A stretch of DNA of 64,000 bases from Epiperipatus broadwayi (lineage: Eukaryota; Onychophora; Udeonychophora; Euonychophora; Peripatidae): NCBI GenBank assembly GCA_028023455.1, contig JAQFVV010000183.1, positions 744,001-808,000 on the forward strand, read 5' to 3'. The translations under genes were made by a program, and so were the position numbers. Of this stretch, positions 1 through 10,528 are shown piece after piece (within the stretch, counting starts at the first letter, position 1; each line of letters starts with the position of its first letter). The notes under the pieces are model-generated. The model was given only the letters and a program-made list of their open reading frames with translations. It had not been told where the DNA came from and did not search any database.

Positions 1-396
1 CCAGCAAGCGTAAGACCAAGAACAAAAGAAAAGTTCTTCATTTATACCCTTTTTCCATTATGTTTTTAATCTGCTAATTAGTAGCGAATCATGCCCGTTG
101 TTTCATATTTTTCCTGTTATCTATTTTTATCTAATTCAGAAAAATGTTTTACTAATTAAATTTCTTTTCTTAATGGATTCTATTTAATTAAGAAATTCAT
201 CAAATTCTACCAAATATATTTTAAAAAGAATTGCATTTATAATTTTAACTTTCTACATTTTATTTTATTAAATCTTTTAATTTAGGCAACTATTTGAGAA
301 AACGATAAATCTAGTTTGAAAAAGAAACATACATTCACTGTGGTTGGACTTAGGGTCTTAGTTAGTTCTCAGTGAATGGTGAAGCCAGCATATATA
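1..396 (+). repeat. Dispersed repeat, copy 1 (cut by window start)
   Basis: This stretch recurs at 8163-8560 in the same orientation with about a dozen differences by eye. It ends in an imperfect hairpin whose arms are CATTCACTG and CAGTGAATG, followed by GAAGCCAGCA and then TA-rich sequence. The window starts inside it, so its 5' end is unseen. The hairpin plus microsatellite end would suit the 3' end of a non-LTR or other non-autonomous element. I see no coding potential. Confidence 0.7.
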
Positions 397-1190
397 TATT
401 TTATATATTGTGACAGTCAGTTTTAAATGACTGCCACAAAGTTGACTGCAAGCATTAACAAATGTACGTATTATAATAAAAGGAGTGGTCTGTGCAGGTA
501 TATTTCTCTGTTGCTTACACACACACTATATTTAAAATAAATAGGATGAATGGTGATAATACGCTTATAAATAAACAAATGCGGACACCACATATAAATA
601 TGTATTTGCTGTTAATAAATGCTATATGTTTTTTATTTATGATATGAATAAATATGGCAGAGGGTTAAAGAAATTCTTATGGGAAACTGAAATGTATTTG
701 CAAATAACCCAACAGTAAACATATTTTATTTTGATTTGATTTTATTTTAGATTCTCAAATGTTGTATTTTTTTTTCTGTTGCTTGTTGAATATTCTTTTT
801 GGAAAACTCAAAAACAATTTTTATGTAACAACAAGTATACAGTTTTATAATTTTTTTTTTTTTTACAACTTAATGTTCATGACCGCAGGCAAGCCAATGA
901 CCTCTTTCTTTTATCGTATAATGTTTTTGGAAAACAAGTGTAGAAATTGTATCAGTGGTTATTCAGCTTGACACCTATTCAAAATTATTTAATTAGATAA
1001 ATGTAATTTTACTTTATTGTTTAAAGAAATCAAGGGATTGGAATTTAAATGGTCTGTGAAATTCTGAAATTAATTAAAAGATAGCTAAAATTAAATCCAT
1101 TGTTTGGACTTGTTTAATTAAAAACAGAAATGTAAAAGCAATAACTTGTGGAGGGGATGAGAGAATACACCCTGTAATGGGGGGGGGGGG
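397..1190. other. No gene seen; AT-rich spacer
   Basis: AT-rich sequence with homopolymer T runs. Only short open frames of no recognisable family are present. A ten-G run sits just before 1190. Confidence 0.5.
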
Positions 1191-1336
1191 ATATATAAAG
1201 GCTGGTCAGGTGAAATTTAATTAGTTAGCTGGGTTACATTAGTTGATACTCGCACGGGCACTCTTACCCATTCGCTTTGAGTTAGCTGGGTTACATTGGT
1301 TGATACTCGCACGAGCACTCTTACCCGTTAGCAGTA
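1191..1336 (+). promoter_or_regulatory. TATA-like box followed by a 57-bp tandem duplication
   Basis: After a run of G there is GATATATAAAGG at about 1190-1201. It is followed by two copies of a 57-bp unit starting at 1223 and 1280, each containing GGGTTACATT, GATACTCGCACG and CACTCTTACCC. The layout resembles a retroelement promoter or LTR fragment. No adjoining coding frame supports this, so the promoter reading is inference. Confidence 0.35.
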
Positions 1337-2055
1337 TAGTTTCCGGAGTGTACAGACAAGGAGAAAAGAAAAAGAATTATGAGTGTAAAAACTATTGATT
1401 TGGAATGCTGAACAAGAGGAAGAGTGGTTTATAGCCGAATGTATTTTAAAAGGTGCAGACCAAGAAATATGATATTCATTGACTGAGAAAGAAAAATACA
1501 ATTGAAATTTAAGCAAATGTTTTATATCGCTAAGAAAATGGAATCAAGATTTATTCATGATACCGCAATGGACATGGAGTAGAAAACCAAGTTCGGTACA
1601 TTCGCACAGCTCGGAGTCCTACATAGCCATCCAGTGATGTGACTTTCCATTTCTGAAAGTGTAGCTGCTATGGACAATTTGCCAACCTCCATATAGGCCC
1701 TGTGAAGTAATCACCTGCACAGCAGATATATATCGCCCTCAAAATCATAGCCCGGAGAAGAACGAAGACTTCGGGAAGTATTATTTATGTTTTTATATTT
1801 TTTTTATGTCTTATTATGAGTAATTCATCATTTGACTTAAATTGCTATTATTAAATGAGCCAATGAATTGCGTAATTCAGTCATAAATATTTTGTTTGTA
1901 ATTTTAACGTAAAGCTTCACATAATTCATTGGAGTATCTAAATAAATTATAAAAGAATCGATAAAGTAAATATGAAATATTTCAAAATAGTTAAATAGAA
2001 ATAATTGGGTGGTTTGGTCATTGGATGTATGTGTTTCGCTTTGAAATAATAGAAA
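1337..2055. other. No gene seen
   Basis: Part of 1337-1760 is less AT-rich than its flanks and could be the continuation of the element at 1191-1336. It holds no frame that I recognise. Confidence 0.4.
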
Positions 2056-2335
2056 ATTTATTCCATCTGCTAAGTGCAGGATTGTTTTTATAAGGAATAA
2101 AAGTATGTAAGACAGTGTTCCATATAATTATTATTGTTCTCTACGGGCAGGACTCATATTATGGAACTTTTAAAGATTAAAATTGTAGTTTAGCACGAGT
2201 TTGTTCCCTGAGTAAATTTATTCCATCCGCTAAGTGCAGGATTGTTTTCATAAGGAATAAAAGTGTATACGAAAGTGTTCCGAATAATTATTATTGTCCG
2301 CCATGTGCAGGACTCAGATATTGGAACACTTAAGA
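2056..2335 (+). repeat. Tandem duplication, period 160 bp
   Basis: A unit starting TTTATTCCATC and containing GCTAAGTGCAGGATTG, AAGGAATAAAAGT and GTGCAGGACTCA-like words occurs at about 2056 and again 160 bp later. The two copies differ at scattered positions, so the duplication is not recent. No function is evident. Confidence 0.6.
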
Positions 2336-3470
2336 TTCTACTATCATTAACTCGTGGCTAACTCATTTTTTTTTAGTATTATGAAACACGTACATACCAT
2401 GGCCAATACACATTGTTTTATAAGAAATTTTGTTTTGAGTTTAAAGTGTAAGCAGGGGAGAATTTCAGACCATTCCTTTCCCATTCATGAAACTTTAAAA
2501 TTTATTATACACTTGAATTTTAATTACTATCGTTTATGTGTGTGTTTATTATTTTGTAAATATTTATATAATCATAGAGGGCTTAATAAATTTAATATCC
2601 AATTTTAAAGTACGGAGTTGTGCTGTGTATTTGATAATGATATTAGTGTTTGACCTTTTCTGTTAACGAAGCAACAAACCACCATCCCGAGATCATGAGT
2701 TGATTGAGCTAGTCAGGGATTAAACTTACCGGGATCGGGAACCATTCATTAGGCATTCACTTTCTATTGATTTTTTTATAAGAGATTATAGCTCTTTATT
2801 TGTTACATGATCATATCCCTTAGGCAGGGGAGCAATCTCTTTCCTAAGGTGGTGCATAAAGGTTGCAGTAAACGAATCTTTCAAAGGTATGATTATAGTA
2901 ATGTATATTTTGGATGCCTTTGAATATTTCTTAATTGCTGCTCGATCTCCAAAAACGCATGTCATGCTCAATGCGGTATAGAGAGAGGCAGCGACCGTTA
3001 CAATATATATATATGCACAGCTTCATATTCCTAGAACCCATTAAAAAAAAACAAATAAAAAAAATGACTAAAGCTACGGTTTTGCAGAGAGAAGTAGAGT
3101 GATCCGGAAAGAGCGCTACTATTATACAGAATATTAGTGTATTTACATGAAATAATACTGATATGTGCTGCTTATAAAAACAAACTGAAAGTTTATAATA
3201 ATACTGATAAATAGATTATATTAATAATAATAAAAAAAAACTGAAAGTTTATCATAATACTTATATATAAATTATATATATATTAAAAGAGAAGTATATA
3301 ATAATATTAATTAATATATTATAACAATGCCAATATTTACAAAACATACACACAAAAAAAACTGAAAACCTATAATATGATTTCATTGTCCATATGATAT
3401 GTCCTGGTTGTACATTGGGGATCTTGTAAAAAAAATTTACTTTTGAATGGAGCACTCTATTTAAACTATT
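2336..3470. other. No gene seen
   Basis: Short open frames at 2354-2608 (+) and 2786-2971 (-) have no recognisable motif. The rest is AT-rich spacer with TA repeats and A runs. The region borders the 3' side of the minus-strand gag-protease remnant. Confidence 0.4.
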
Positions 3471-3474
3471 TTTT

Positions 3475-3843
3475 TCAGTGGACCTTTTTCTCTGGGCCTT
3501 TATTAGGTCTCTGAGCTGTGTCCACTTTATTGCCATGTCTTCTATCAATTTGTTTGCTAGAAGTCAAGTTGAAATTCCTTATTAATGGTGCTCTGTTATT
3601 TAGCTGTTTCCCTCTTATGTGTTCTGATGATGAAACTGGCTCATGGTTAGATGCCTTGGGCAGTGATTTTGGTATGGGTAAATGTGGTTTCAAACCTAGA
3701 ACTGTGCTGCCACTTGATAAAGTAGTTTGTTTTGCCTGACCTGCCATGGTGCATTTTGGAAATATCTCGTGATCATTAAATTGATGAGTAAAATGCTTGA
3801 AGGCAAGGTGCAGTGTGCTCTGTCCTTCTATCTCTAATTCCAT
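3475..3843 (-). CDS. Unrecognised ORF downstream of the protease remnant
   Basis: An open frame of 122 codons on the same strand as the gag-protease remnant and just downstream of it. The product is polar and rich in Lys, Ser, Pro and His, with no reverse transcriptase, RNase H or integrase motif that I can see. In a Ty3/Gypsy-type element the reverse transcriptase would be expected here. The element has therefore either lost pol, or this frame is a linker or unrelated tail. Its codon use is less AT-biased than the surrounding sequence, which suits former coding. No function is assigned. Confidence 0.35.
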   Translation of the reverse strand: MELEIEGQSTLHLAFKHFTHQFNDHEIFPKCTMAGQAKQTTLSSGSTVLGLKPHLPIPKSLPKASNHEPVSSSEHIRGKQLNNRAPLIRNFNLTSSKQIDRRHGNKVDTAQRPNKGPEKKVH

Positions 3844-3888
3844 CTGGCCTTTTGTTTCATTTTCTGTTCATTCAAGATTAGTTGGTTC

Positions 3889-4422
3889 CTATATGTAGCT
3901 TATATTGGTTGTCTCTTGGGTTTTACATTTATGAAAATCTAACTTGTTGTTGTAAAATGTAAACTTATTTTCCCTATAGTTTATTCCTGAGTCATGTCTT
4001 TCTAAGAAGTCCGACCCTAACAGTACATCATAAATCAAGCCTGGCATTGTCTGAAATATATGTTTTAAATTTGTTGTTCCTATCTTAATATCCAGTCCCA
4101 AACGATGTGTTCCTGTGTTGGCTTTTTCTCCCTTGGCCAATATAGCATAAGATTTTCTCGGTAAGATCGATAGTACATGAGTTCCTACTGCTGCGTCCCA
4201 CCATTCTTTTGACACCAGTAGCACTTGACTGCCAGTGTCTATTAAAGCTGTAATTGGGACATCTTCTAACAGTGCTTTAATTGTGGGACACTCCGAGAGT
4301 GGTGGTCTGTGATCATCTTCCAGTTCGCACATGAATGCTGATGCCACTCTTTCATTTCCCTCAATAATTTCTTCTGTTTCATCCTGGAGTTCTATCTGGG
4401 GTATATAAATTATAGGACCCAT
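3889..4422 (-). pseudogene. Retropepsin-like aspartic protease of a Ty3/Gypsy-type element
   Basis: The 177-codon frame has the hallmarks of a retroviral-type aspartic protease. The active-site motif ALIDTGSQ is near residues 59-66, and a distal DVLLGSDFLERH motif near residues 132-143 matches the I(L)LGxDFL segment of Gypsy-like retropepsins. It overlaps the upstream gag frame by 13 nt in another frame, as expected for gag-pro joined by frameshifting. Retropepsins cleave the gag-pol polyprotein as homodimers. The frame is open, but upstream gag has an in-frame stop and no pol follows, so I call it a remnant. A domesticated protease is possible but unsupported. Confidence 0.7.
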
Positions 4423-5270
4423 ATTTTTCTGGAATTGCTGTGTGTTTTGATCATCATCACCGCAGTTCCTGCCATCTGTATTTTGGGTGTGTCAATTCTT
4501 TTTCCTTTGTCTGCATGCTCTTTATTTAGGTTGCCAAAATCTATAGCAGTTAGTAAGTCCACCATCTCATCAATTCCACAGTTGTGGCAGCCCAGCATCA
4601 ATTGTTGTATGTGGAGAGGCATATTGTATCTTATTGTCCGAATAATCTGCTCCTCTGAAAAGTGGAAAGCAGTCAATGATTTTAACAAAGACACTTGCCG
4701 AAATAAAAACTGGGTGTGAGTTTCTCCTTTTGAAGTGCAGTACTTTTCTTGAGATATACAGTGCATTATTCCATCTTGTCTCTCTTCACTCCAAAAACTT
4801 TTAAGTAAGGCAATGTGGTAATCTTCCAATGTTACTGGTTTGTTACTTATACAGTCCCACCAATTCCAGGCAGATCCATGTAAATGATTAACTGCAACTG
4901 ATAACTTTTCAGCTTCTCTGAGTTCCTGGAACATGAACAGCTCTTATAAACTTTGCAAGTGTGCCATGTGGTTTTCTTCTATGTCACCCTGAAATGTTTT
5001 GATGTGGATAAATCTTGCCACCATTGGGTTGTCTATTCTTTCCATGACTTTTATGCTTTCTTTATTTTCATTTTGAAGACTCTCACTTCTTGGCTGATTG
5101 TCTTGTGTCGTTTTTGCTTCATTATGTCTCTCTTCTTTCATCCTGTTGATTTCTGCTCTATATTGTCTACATTCTTCTTTGCATTCTTCTACTTTTTGTA
5201 ACATAGTTTCCATCAATTTCCATACCCATTGTGGTTCCAGTGAACCTATGTCTCCTTCTGGACTATACAT
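4410..5270 (-). pseudogene. Retrotransposon gag, interrupted by an in-frame stop
   Basis: Two frames, 5270-4944 and 4934-4410, lie in the same register and are separated by a TAA at 4944-4946, so they look like one broken gag. The N-terminal part (from the start at 5270) is highly charged and predicted coiled coil (Lys/Glu/Arg-rich, residues about 20-55). The C-terminal part has the LHGSAWNWWD motif and a helical pattern typical of the Ty3/Gypsy retrotransposon gag core. I find no CCHC zinc knuckle before the protease. The frame runs into the protease frame at 4422. Confidence 0.65.
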
Positions 5271-5904
5271 ATTTTCTAGAGAAATATGAATAGCTAAAAA
5301 ATATATAAGAAAAAAAAATATTTGGTTTGCTGTTGTTTTTAGTCTTTGTACTAATACTATTCTTAAAATTTGTCTTATTTTTCTACTTTTACTTTTTAAA
5401 AATTTGCTTCACTCTCCCAACCATTCCTGCAACTGTCGTACTTTTTAACCTGCCAGCTTTCTATCTATCTCTTATCCTATGCATAGTTCCTGCCCTATCC
5501 ATGTTTATTTACTACCCTGTTCTGTGTGTTATATATGTGACTATAACTATGTGTATTTGATATACACTTTAATAAAATATGATTACTACTGCCAGGAAGG
5601 GGGATAAAAAAATTTTACTTGAGCCCATCTTTTCTCTGCTCCTTGTTGGATCACTCTGTCTCCCTTCCTAGCAAAAAAAAGAAAATACATTAATATCTGA
5701 TTTGGTTTTAATTTTCAACTGAACTGATTGATTTCACATCTTGCAAACTGTACAACTGATAGCAAACACAGAAAGTGCAAAAGAAAAAATATATAAACTT
5801 CTGTCATTCACTATATTTATTTAAAAAAAAAACACACAAAAATAAATCTTCTGATTATGAAATTCCTATTATTATATGTCAGGGTCTATCTCTAAACAGT
5901 AAGG

Positions 5905-5921
5905 CCACACTTGGGACACCA
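5905..5921 (-). other. Possible primer-binding site upstream of gag
   Basis: On the minus strand this reads TGGTGTCCCAAGTGTGG. It begins with TGG, as a tRNA-primed binding site should, and lies about 640 nt upstream of the gag start. The preceding bases do not end in CA and I cannot match the rest to a specific tRNA, so this is weak. Confidence 0.25.
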
Positions 5922-5954
5922 GATTATACAAAAAAAAACCTGTAACAGTAAGAA

Positions 5955-6065
5955 AAGTAGAACTTCTTTAACCTAACCTAGAGATGCAGATAGAGGGGGT
6001 TCGAACCTCACCTACACCTCTAGATTGCTACTAAGCGACTTACTCCCCAAACATCACTAGAAATT
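5955..6065 (-). repeat. tRNA-like SINE fragment with A- and B-box-like words
   Basis: On the minus strand TCGCTTAGTAG resembles a Pol III A box and GGTTCGAACCC a B box, about 40 nt apart. The tRNA body is not fully foldable by eye, so I call it a tRNA-derived SINE head rather than a tRNA gene. Confidence 0.45.
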
Positions 6066-7322
6066 TAATCTTAATGTATGCCTGGTGGTCAGGGAGAGAA
6101 GAGACCACAAAAAGGAAATTTTTACATATATAATGATCAGATGTACATACATATGTTACAAAAGAAAACAATACTAAGTGGTTTTATTTATAGTGAATGA
6201 AAGATAACACAAACTTTTATTATTTACACTAAAAGAATTCATACAATGTTTTATTAATAGTGTCATAGGCTATTTTCACTGCAACCTGATAGACATATTT
6301 GAAAGATCCATTGATCGTAATGATAAGAACAGACAAAATTTTACATTATCATTTCTTTCTTTAAAATATTCCAGCCAATGGAAGTGTTACGTAAAAGAAA
6401 TCAAGAGAGAGAGAGATGATTCATTAACTCTGTGGTTGGAGAACGTAGAAATAAATAGGTGGTTAAACTCAACTAAACACTTTGGACAGGTTTAAATCAC
6501 CACCCTACTTATGATTTAAGAAGAATGATAAAGTGACCCCAGCAGGAATTTCCAGCTATAATTGAAACATTTCGATGATATTTTTTGAGAAAGATTTCCT
6601 AATAAATATAAATATATAAGACCATGCACAAAGGCGAGAGCATATTGTGGGCTGTGAGGCTCGAGACATTCCAGTTACCAAGAGGTTAACACAAGACTGG
6701 ATAGATCTTTATCTCTAATCTAGGTTAGAGAGAAAAATGGAAACCCGTTCGCTAAACGCATGACCCGGATTCAGGATCGGAGTTTTATTGCTTATGTCCA
6801 GTTATATACATTGAAGGGACTGGAATCGACATGAGATCAGAACATTTTATTTATTTTAAGAAGATCCAAATGTAGGTATGTTAACCTAAGCGAACTTGGC
6901 AAAAAGGAGCACTGTAATTTATGCTGAGTGGCCCAGTAGATCACCCGAGGCACGATCCCATATAAATATGGTCAACAACCTTTAAATTTAAAAAAGAAAC
7001 CCTCTGCAAAATATAAATATTAAGAAAGCTCAACTATCACTGAAAATCCGCAGAAAAATATTTAACTTCCCTTTTTATAAAATTCAGATCACTAAAACAA
7101 GAGGGCGGATATTTTATTGATTTAGTTGAATTTTAACCAACACACTTCAAGAGTCAATACTATTTCATAATTTTTTAATACATATTGTCAAAATGTACTC
7201 TCTCTTATTACTAAAATATAAATGTGAACGTTTTATTTCATGCTCTTTAAAATATAACTTTAAATTTGTAACTCTTCATTGACTAAAATATACAGGCATT
7301 TGATAAGGATCTTTCTTTTTAT
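6066..7322. other. No gene seen
   Basis: Single-copy-looking sequence of mixed composition. Parts such as 6400-6960 are less AT-rich than the flanks. No frame longer than about 60 codons and no motif that I recognise. Confidence 0.4.
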
Positions 7323-7330
7323 AAAATAAA

Positions 7331-7387
<57 letters not shown>

Positions 7388-7397
7388 TATATATATA
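7331..7397. repeat. (AT)n microsatellite
   Basis: Nearly pure TA dinucleotides with one phase break near 7380. Confidence 0.95.
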
Positions 7398-7812
7398 AAA
7401 TCAAATTAAAATGTTGAAAGTTTTCTAATAAAATATTTAGCAATTAAATCTTGATTTTAAAAATAGAGTTTTTGCACTTTCTATGATTTGCTTCCTTTTC
7501 CTTCCAAAATATCTATATAAAATAAATAACTTAATTACTGCAGTATAATGGTGGAAAGTTAAACGAAGCATTTTTCAATTAAATTAATAAGAATTACTGC
7601 CGCCATTATATGTAATAATTCTACCACCCAATAAAGTATTTAAAGAAAAAAGAAAGCAATTAATGAAATATAATTTCACAAGATTCGAATACATAGATTT
7701 AAAAAAAAACATAAATATATAGAAAAGCATAAATATACATTGAAATTGCAAATTACAAAGATATTTTAATAATTTATGGGATCGTTACCAGTAACTAGAT
7801 GGGTGGGTCAAA

Positions 7813-8049
7813 ATGATTTCATTTGATGTTTCCCTGCAGGTCTTCTCAGTTCTTCAAATTTGTTTTTCCATGTTTTTGAGGGCAGATTTTCATGGATACT
7901 GGGCAGATACTTTTGTTCTCTGGCTGGCTTACATGATTACGACTCCTGCATCAGGAACAGCACAGGAGAGCGAAGGCAAAGAAGTTACCCCTGAATTTTT
8001 GCAGAGCAACACATATCTGGATTCTTTTATTTATATGCTGAAAGAATAG
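7813..8049 (+). CDS. Unrecognised short ORF, possible terminal exon
   Basis: A 78-codon frame with less AT-biased codon use than its surroundings. A pyrimidine-rich stretch ending in CAG at about 7840 could be a splice acceptor, in which case the coding exon would start there and end at the TAG at 8047. The predicted peptide has a hydrophobic first half (aromatic and Leu/Val-rich, possibly one membrane segment) and an acidic second half. I recognise no family. It could be a terminal exon of a host gene, part of the 8163-8560 repeat family, or chance. It is the only candidate for non-transposon coding here. Confidence 0.3.
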   Translation: MISFDVSLQVFSVLQICFSMFLRADFHGYWADTFVLWLAYMITTPASGTAQESEGKEVTPEFLQSNTYLDSFIYMLKE

Positions 8050-8162
8050 AGTGCGGCTTGAAGTAAGTACAGCAAGCAAGAGTTCGCTATATTGTCCAAT
8101 CTTTCAGCAAAATTTCTTCCAACAAAATTCTTAAGATTTCTCTCTGACCTTCATCACAGGTT

Positions 8163-8550
8163 ACCAGCAAGCATAAGACCAAGAACAAAAGAAAAGTTCT
8201 TTATTTATACCCTTTTTCCATTATGTTTTTAATCTGCTAATTAGTAGCGAATCATGCCCGTTGTTTCAAATTTTTCCTGTTATCTATTTTTATCTAATTC
8301 AGAAAAATGTTTTACTAATTAAATTCCTTTTCTTAATGGATTCTATTTAATTAAGAAATTCATCGAATTCAACCAAATATATTTTAAAAATAATTGCAAT
8401 TATAATTTTAACTTTCTATATTTTATTTTATTAAATCTTTTAATTTAGGCAACTATTTGAGAAAACAATAAATTTAGTTTGAAAAAGAAACATACATTCA
8501 CTGTGGTTGAACTTAGGGTCTTAGTTAGACCACAGTGAATGGTGAAGCCA

Positions 8551-8560
<10 letters not shown>
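8163..8560 (+). repeat. Dispersed repeat, copy 2
   Basis: Near-identical to 1-396. Here the terminal hairpin is better preserved: arms CATTCACTGTGG and CCACAGTGAATG around a 23-nt loop, then GAAGCCAGCA and a TA microsatellite. The copy difference in the hairpin (GTTCTC against GACCAC) shows that copy 1 has lost pairing. A microsatellite directly at the 3' end suggests retroposition with a repeat tail. Confidence 0.7.

Positions 8561-8586
<26 letters not shown>
8555..8586. repeat. (AT)n tail of the preceding repeat
   Basis: TA dinucleotide run directly abutting the end of the 8163 repeat. Confidence 0.9.
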
Positions 8587-8591
<5 letters not shown>

Positions 8592-9484
8592 ACTTCATTA
8601 TTAACATTAATTTACATTGGTCAGATAGGATTCTATTTGTATTATTTACTAAAAGGTTTAGAATTTAGAGTTCTTATTGTTTTCAAATGAATATAAAGTT
8701 CTTATGATTTTTAAAATGTCCCGCTTTATCCTTTACAGTTGCTTGCCATTGTTGGTAATTTTGAACGGGAATTTCCATGCCGTACTGAAGATATTGGTAT
8801 CCAGTTAGCCATTTTTATTTATCCGGAGGTCTTTACTTGAGCTGGTCCTTAACATAGAAAACAATATCATTTCTCTTTCTTTTTTAGCAGAACTGAAGGG
8901 ATTGAAGAGTGCGTCTTTTCAATCCCTTCTCTTTCGACTCCACACTAACACATATCTGTCCTCTCGTATTAACTAATTATTTCCAAACTTTTCCTTTTAT
9001 ATTAATTTTAAGGATCCAATGGACATTACATCATCGATGATGATATGGTCCTTTCGCTGAGGTCTGATTCCATTGTTTTTCATTCATTGGCTATTAGATT
9101 CTATTGTTTTCCTATCTGACCGATGCTTATACATTTAAATGCCCAAGGCTAGTTTACATTTGACTAATTAAATTAATCACTTCCATTTTTTCAATAACAT
9201 TTTAATTTGTTTTGTACAAACTTAGATATATTTTTATCTTTAAATCTTTACTGACAATTTAGTTTTAAAATACTTTTTCTTTTTTTTTAATAAAGTTTTA
9301 TTTTAATAATTTTTTTTTTCATCTGTGCGATTATATAGATACGAGTTTAGTATAGGATTTTAATTTTCAATTTGTAATTCTTAAAAAGAGAAGTTTTATT
9401 TGCGAACTTTTATTTTTTTCATGTTTACTAATAAAAAAACAATGTAACAACGTCTGTGCTCATTACAATATATATATATATAAT
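8587..9484. other. No gene seen; one strong hairpin
   Basis: The only structure I see is a 12-bp perfect hairpin at 8895-8929 (arms GAAGGGATTGAA and TTCAATCCCTTC, 11-nt loop). The rest is AT-rich spacer. Confidence 0.5.
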
Positions 9485-9700
9485 AAAATTATTATTCGAT
9501 GTCTGTATTTTTTCAAAGCAATATACGTAATTATGCAATTGAATATTTATAAATACAGTAATTTAGTTAATTAAAAATTTTTATCACTTAGGAGCGCTTT
9601 CGATTAACTTAGTAATCTTTGTCAACTAACACTTTGAAAGGCTAACCTTCCCACAAATCTGTGATCTTAATGCTTGCTGCCTGCCTGTTAATTAAGTTAT
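9485..9700 (-). mobile_element. PLE-A 3'-end fragment, inverted, next to the intact element
   Basis: Read on the minus strand it starts with the last codons of a PLE-A type ORF (a word like NRQAASIKI, then LWEG and a stop). It continues into a 3' region that matches 42683-42850 and 42860-43028. It abuts the pLTR of the intact PLE at 9712 in opposite orientation, the head-to-head arrangement also seen at the other PLE insertions here. It carries a hammerhead-like fold at 9588-9629. Confidence 0.75.
9588..9629 (-). ncRNA. Hammerhead-like fold, PLE-A type
   Basis: On the minus strand: stem I strands TTAG and CTAA, core TTGACAA plus one extra A, stem II GATTA/TAATC (5 bp), GAAA, then GCGC and TC before stem I closes. 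The consensus core would be CTGANGA; here positions 3 and 8 are U and A instead of C and G. Stem II covaries with the copy at 42753-42793 (GACTA/TAGTC). Confidence 0.5.
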
Positions 9701-9748
9701 ATATATATATATACTTGGATATCAATACCATTTATTTGTAATGAACAA

Positions 9749-10213
9749 GTGAAATTTATAAAACAGATATATAAAAATATATGTCGAGTTGCATTTTATA
9801 CTACTCCTAATTTAAATAGATTAATAAATAATTCAAAAAATAGGTGTAGTATTTTAAATCAAAGTTGTGCAATATATAAATGGCTATGTGTTTGTGGAAA
9901 GGCATATATTGGGGAATCTCGATGTACATTGGAGAAAAGATCAAAGGAGCATTTGTTGTTATATAAACGAGTGCAAAAATCAAGACAAGAGAATGTTAGA
10001 AATGATGATGTATCACCATCAGTATTTTTTGATCATAATGTAACATGTAATTATGGTTTTGATTTTGATTTTAATAAAGTTAAGATTTTGTGTATTGAAA
10101 GAAATAATAATAAACGCAAAATTAAAGAAGCTATGTTAATAAAAAGTGAAAAGCAACAGTTGATAAACAGACAGGCCGCCAATATAAAAATTAATGAATT
10201 GTGGGAAAATTGA
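9749..10213 (+). pseudogene. Partial PLE-A ORF (GIY-YIG end) in pseudo-LTR 1
   Basis: This frame repeats the last 154 codons of the PLE-A ORF without visible change and includes the whole GIY-YIG-type endonuclease segment (CVCGKAYIGES). It lacks the reverse transcriptase, so it is a by-product of the tandem pLTR structure rather than a separate gene. Confidence 0.85.
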
Positions 10214-10273
10214 TGTATGACGTATTACTTTTTGTTTACATTTGTAACGGTTTTTTTCTAATACAATTTGAAT

Positions 10274-10316
10274 CTAGTTGACAACGACTACATAGATAGT
10301 TGAAAGTACTTCTATT
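10274..10316 (+). ncRNA. Hammerhead-like fold in pseudo-LTR 1
   Basis: Same sequence as the fold at 12948-12992. Core TTGACAA at 10278-10284, one extra C, stem II GACTA 10286-10290 with TAGTT 10297-10301, GAAA 10302-10305, stem III from the self-complementary AGTACT 10305-10310, and stem I TAG/CTA. Predicted cleavage is after T10311. Confidence 0.5.
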
Positions 10317-10440
10317 AAATTGGTATATATTTGTTTTTTTAAAATATTGTTTTACTGTATTAATTATTGTATTGTTTTGAATAATTATATATATTTTATT
10401 ATAATTGGAATACAGACATTGATTAATAATTTACATATAA

Positions 10441-10518
10441 TACGGTTATGTATTGAGTTACGTTTACTTTGGAATATAATACGGTTATTTATTGAGTTAC
10501 GTTTACTTTGGAATATTA
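10441..10518 (+). repeat. Tandem repeat, 2 x 39 bp, in the PLE-A 5' region
   Basis: Two copies of a 39-bp unit containing TACGGTTAT, GAGTTACG and TTTACTTTGG, starting at 10441 and 10480 and differing at one base. It lies between pseudo-LTR 1 and the start of the ORF, so it could be part of the promoter or leader. Confidence 0.8.
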
Positions 10519-10528
10519 AATTTTTAAT

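Larger units (their letters stand above)
9712..10428 (+). repeat. PLE-A pseudo-LTR 1
   Basis: Matches 12389-13104 at an offset of 2677 (2676 after the T-run indel). It contains the 3' end of the ORF, a 3' untranslated region and a hammerhead-like fold. It begins after a TA microsatellite at TACTTGGATATC. Confidence 0.9.

Noticed and set aside
3518-5289. Plus-strand open frames over 3518-5289
   Set aside because: They are antisense shadows of the gag-protease frames.
1-8560. Direct repeats 1-396 and 8163-8560 as LTRs of the gag-protease element
   Set aside because: No primer-binding site or polypurine tract adjoins them, and both end in a hairpin followed by TA repeats.
10274-10316. Claiming PLE-A folds as canonical hammerheads
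   Set aside because: Core positions 3 and 8 and the extra base deviate from the consensus; reported as a variant needing a test.
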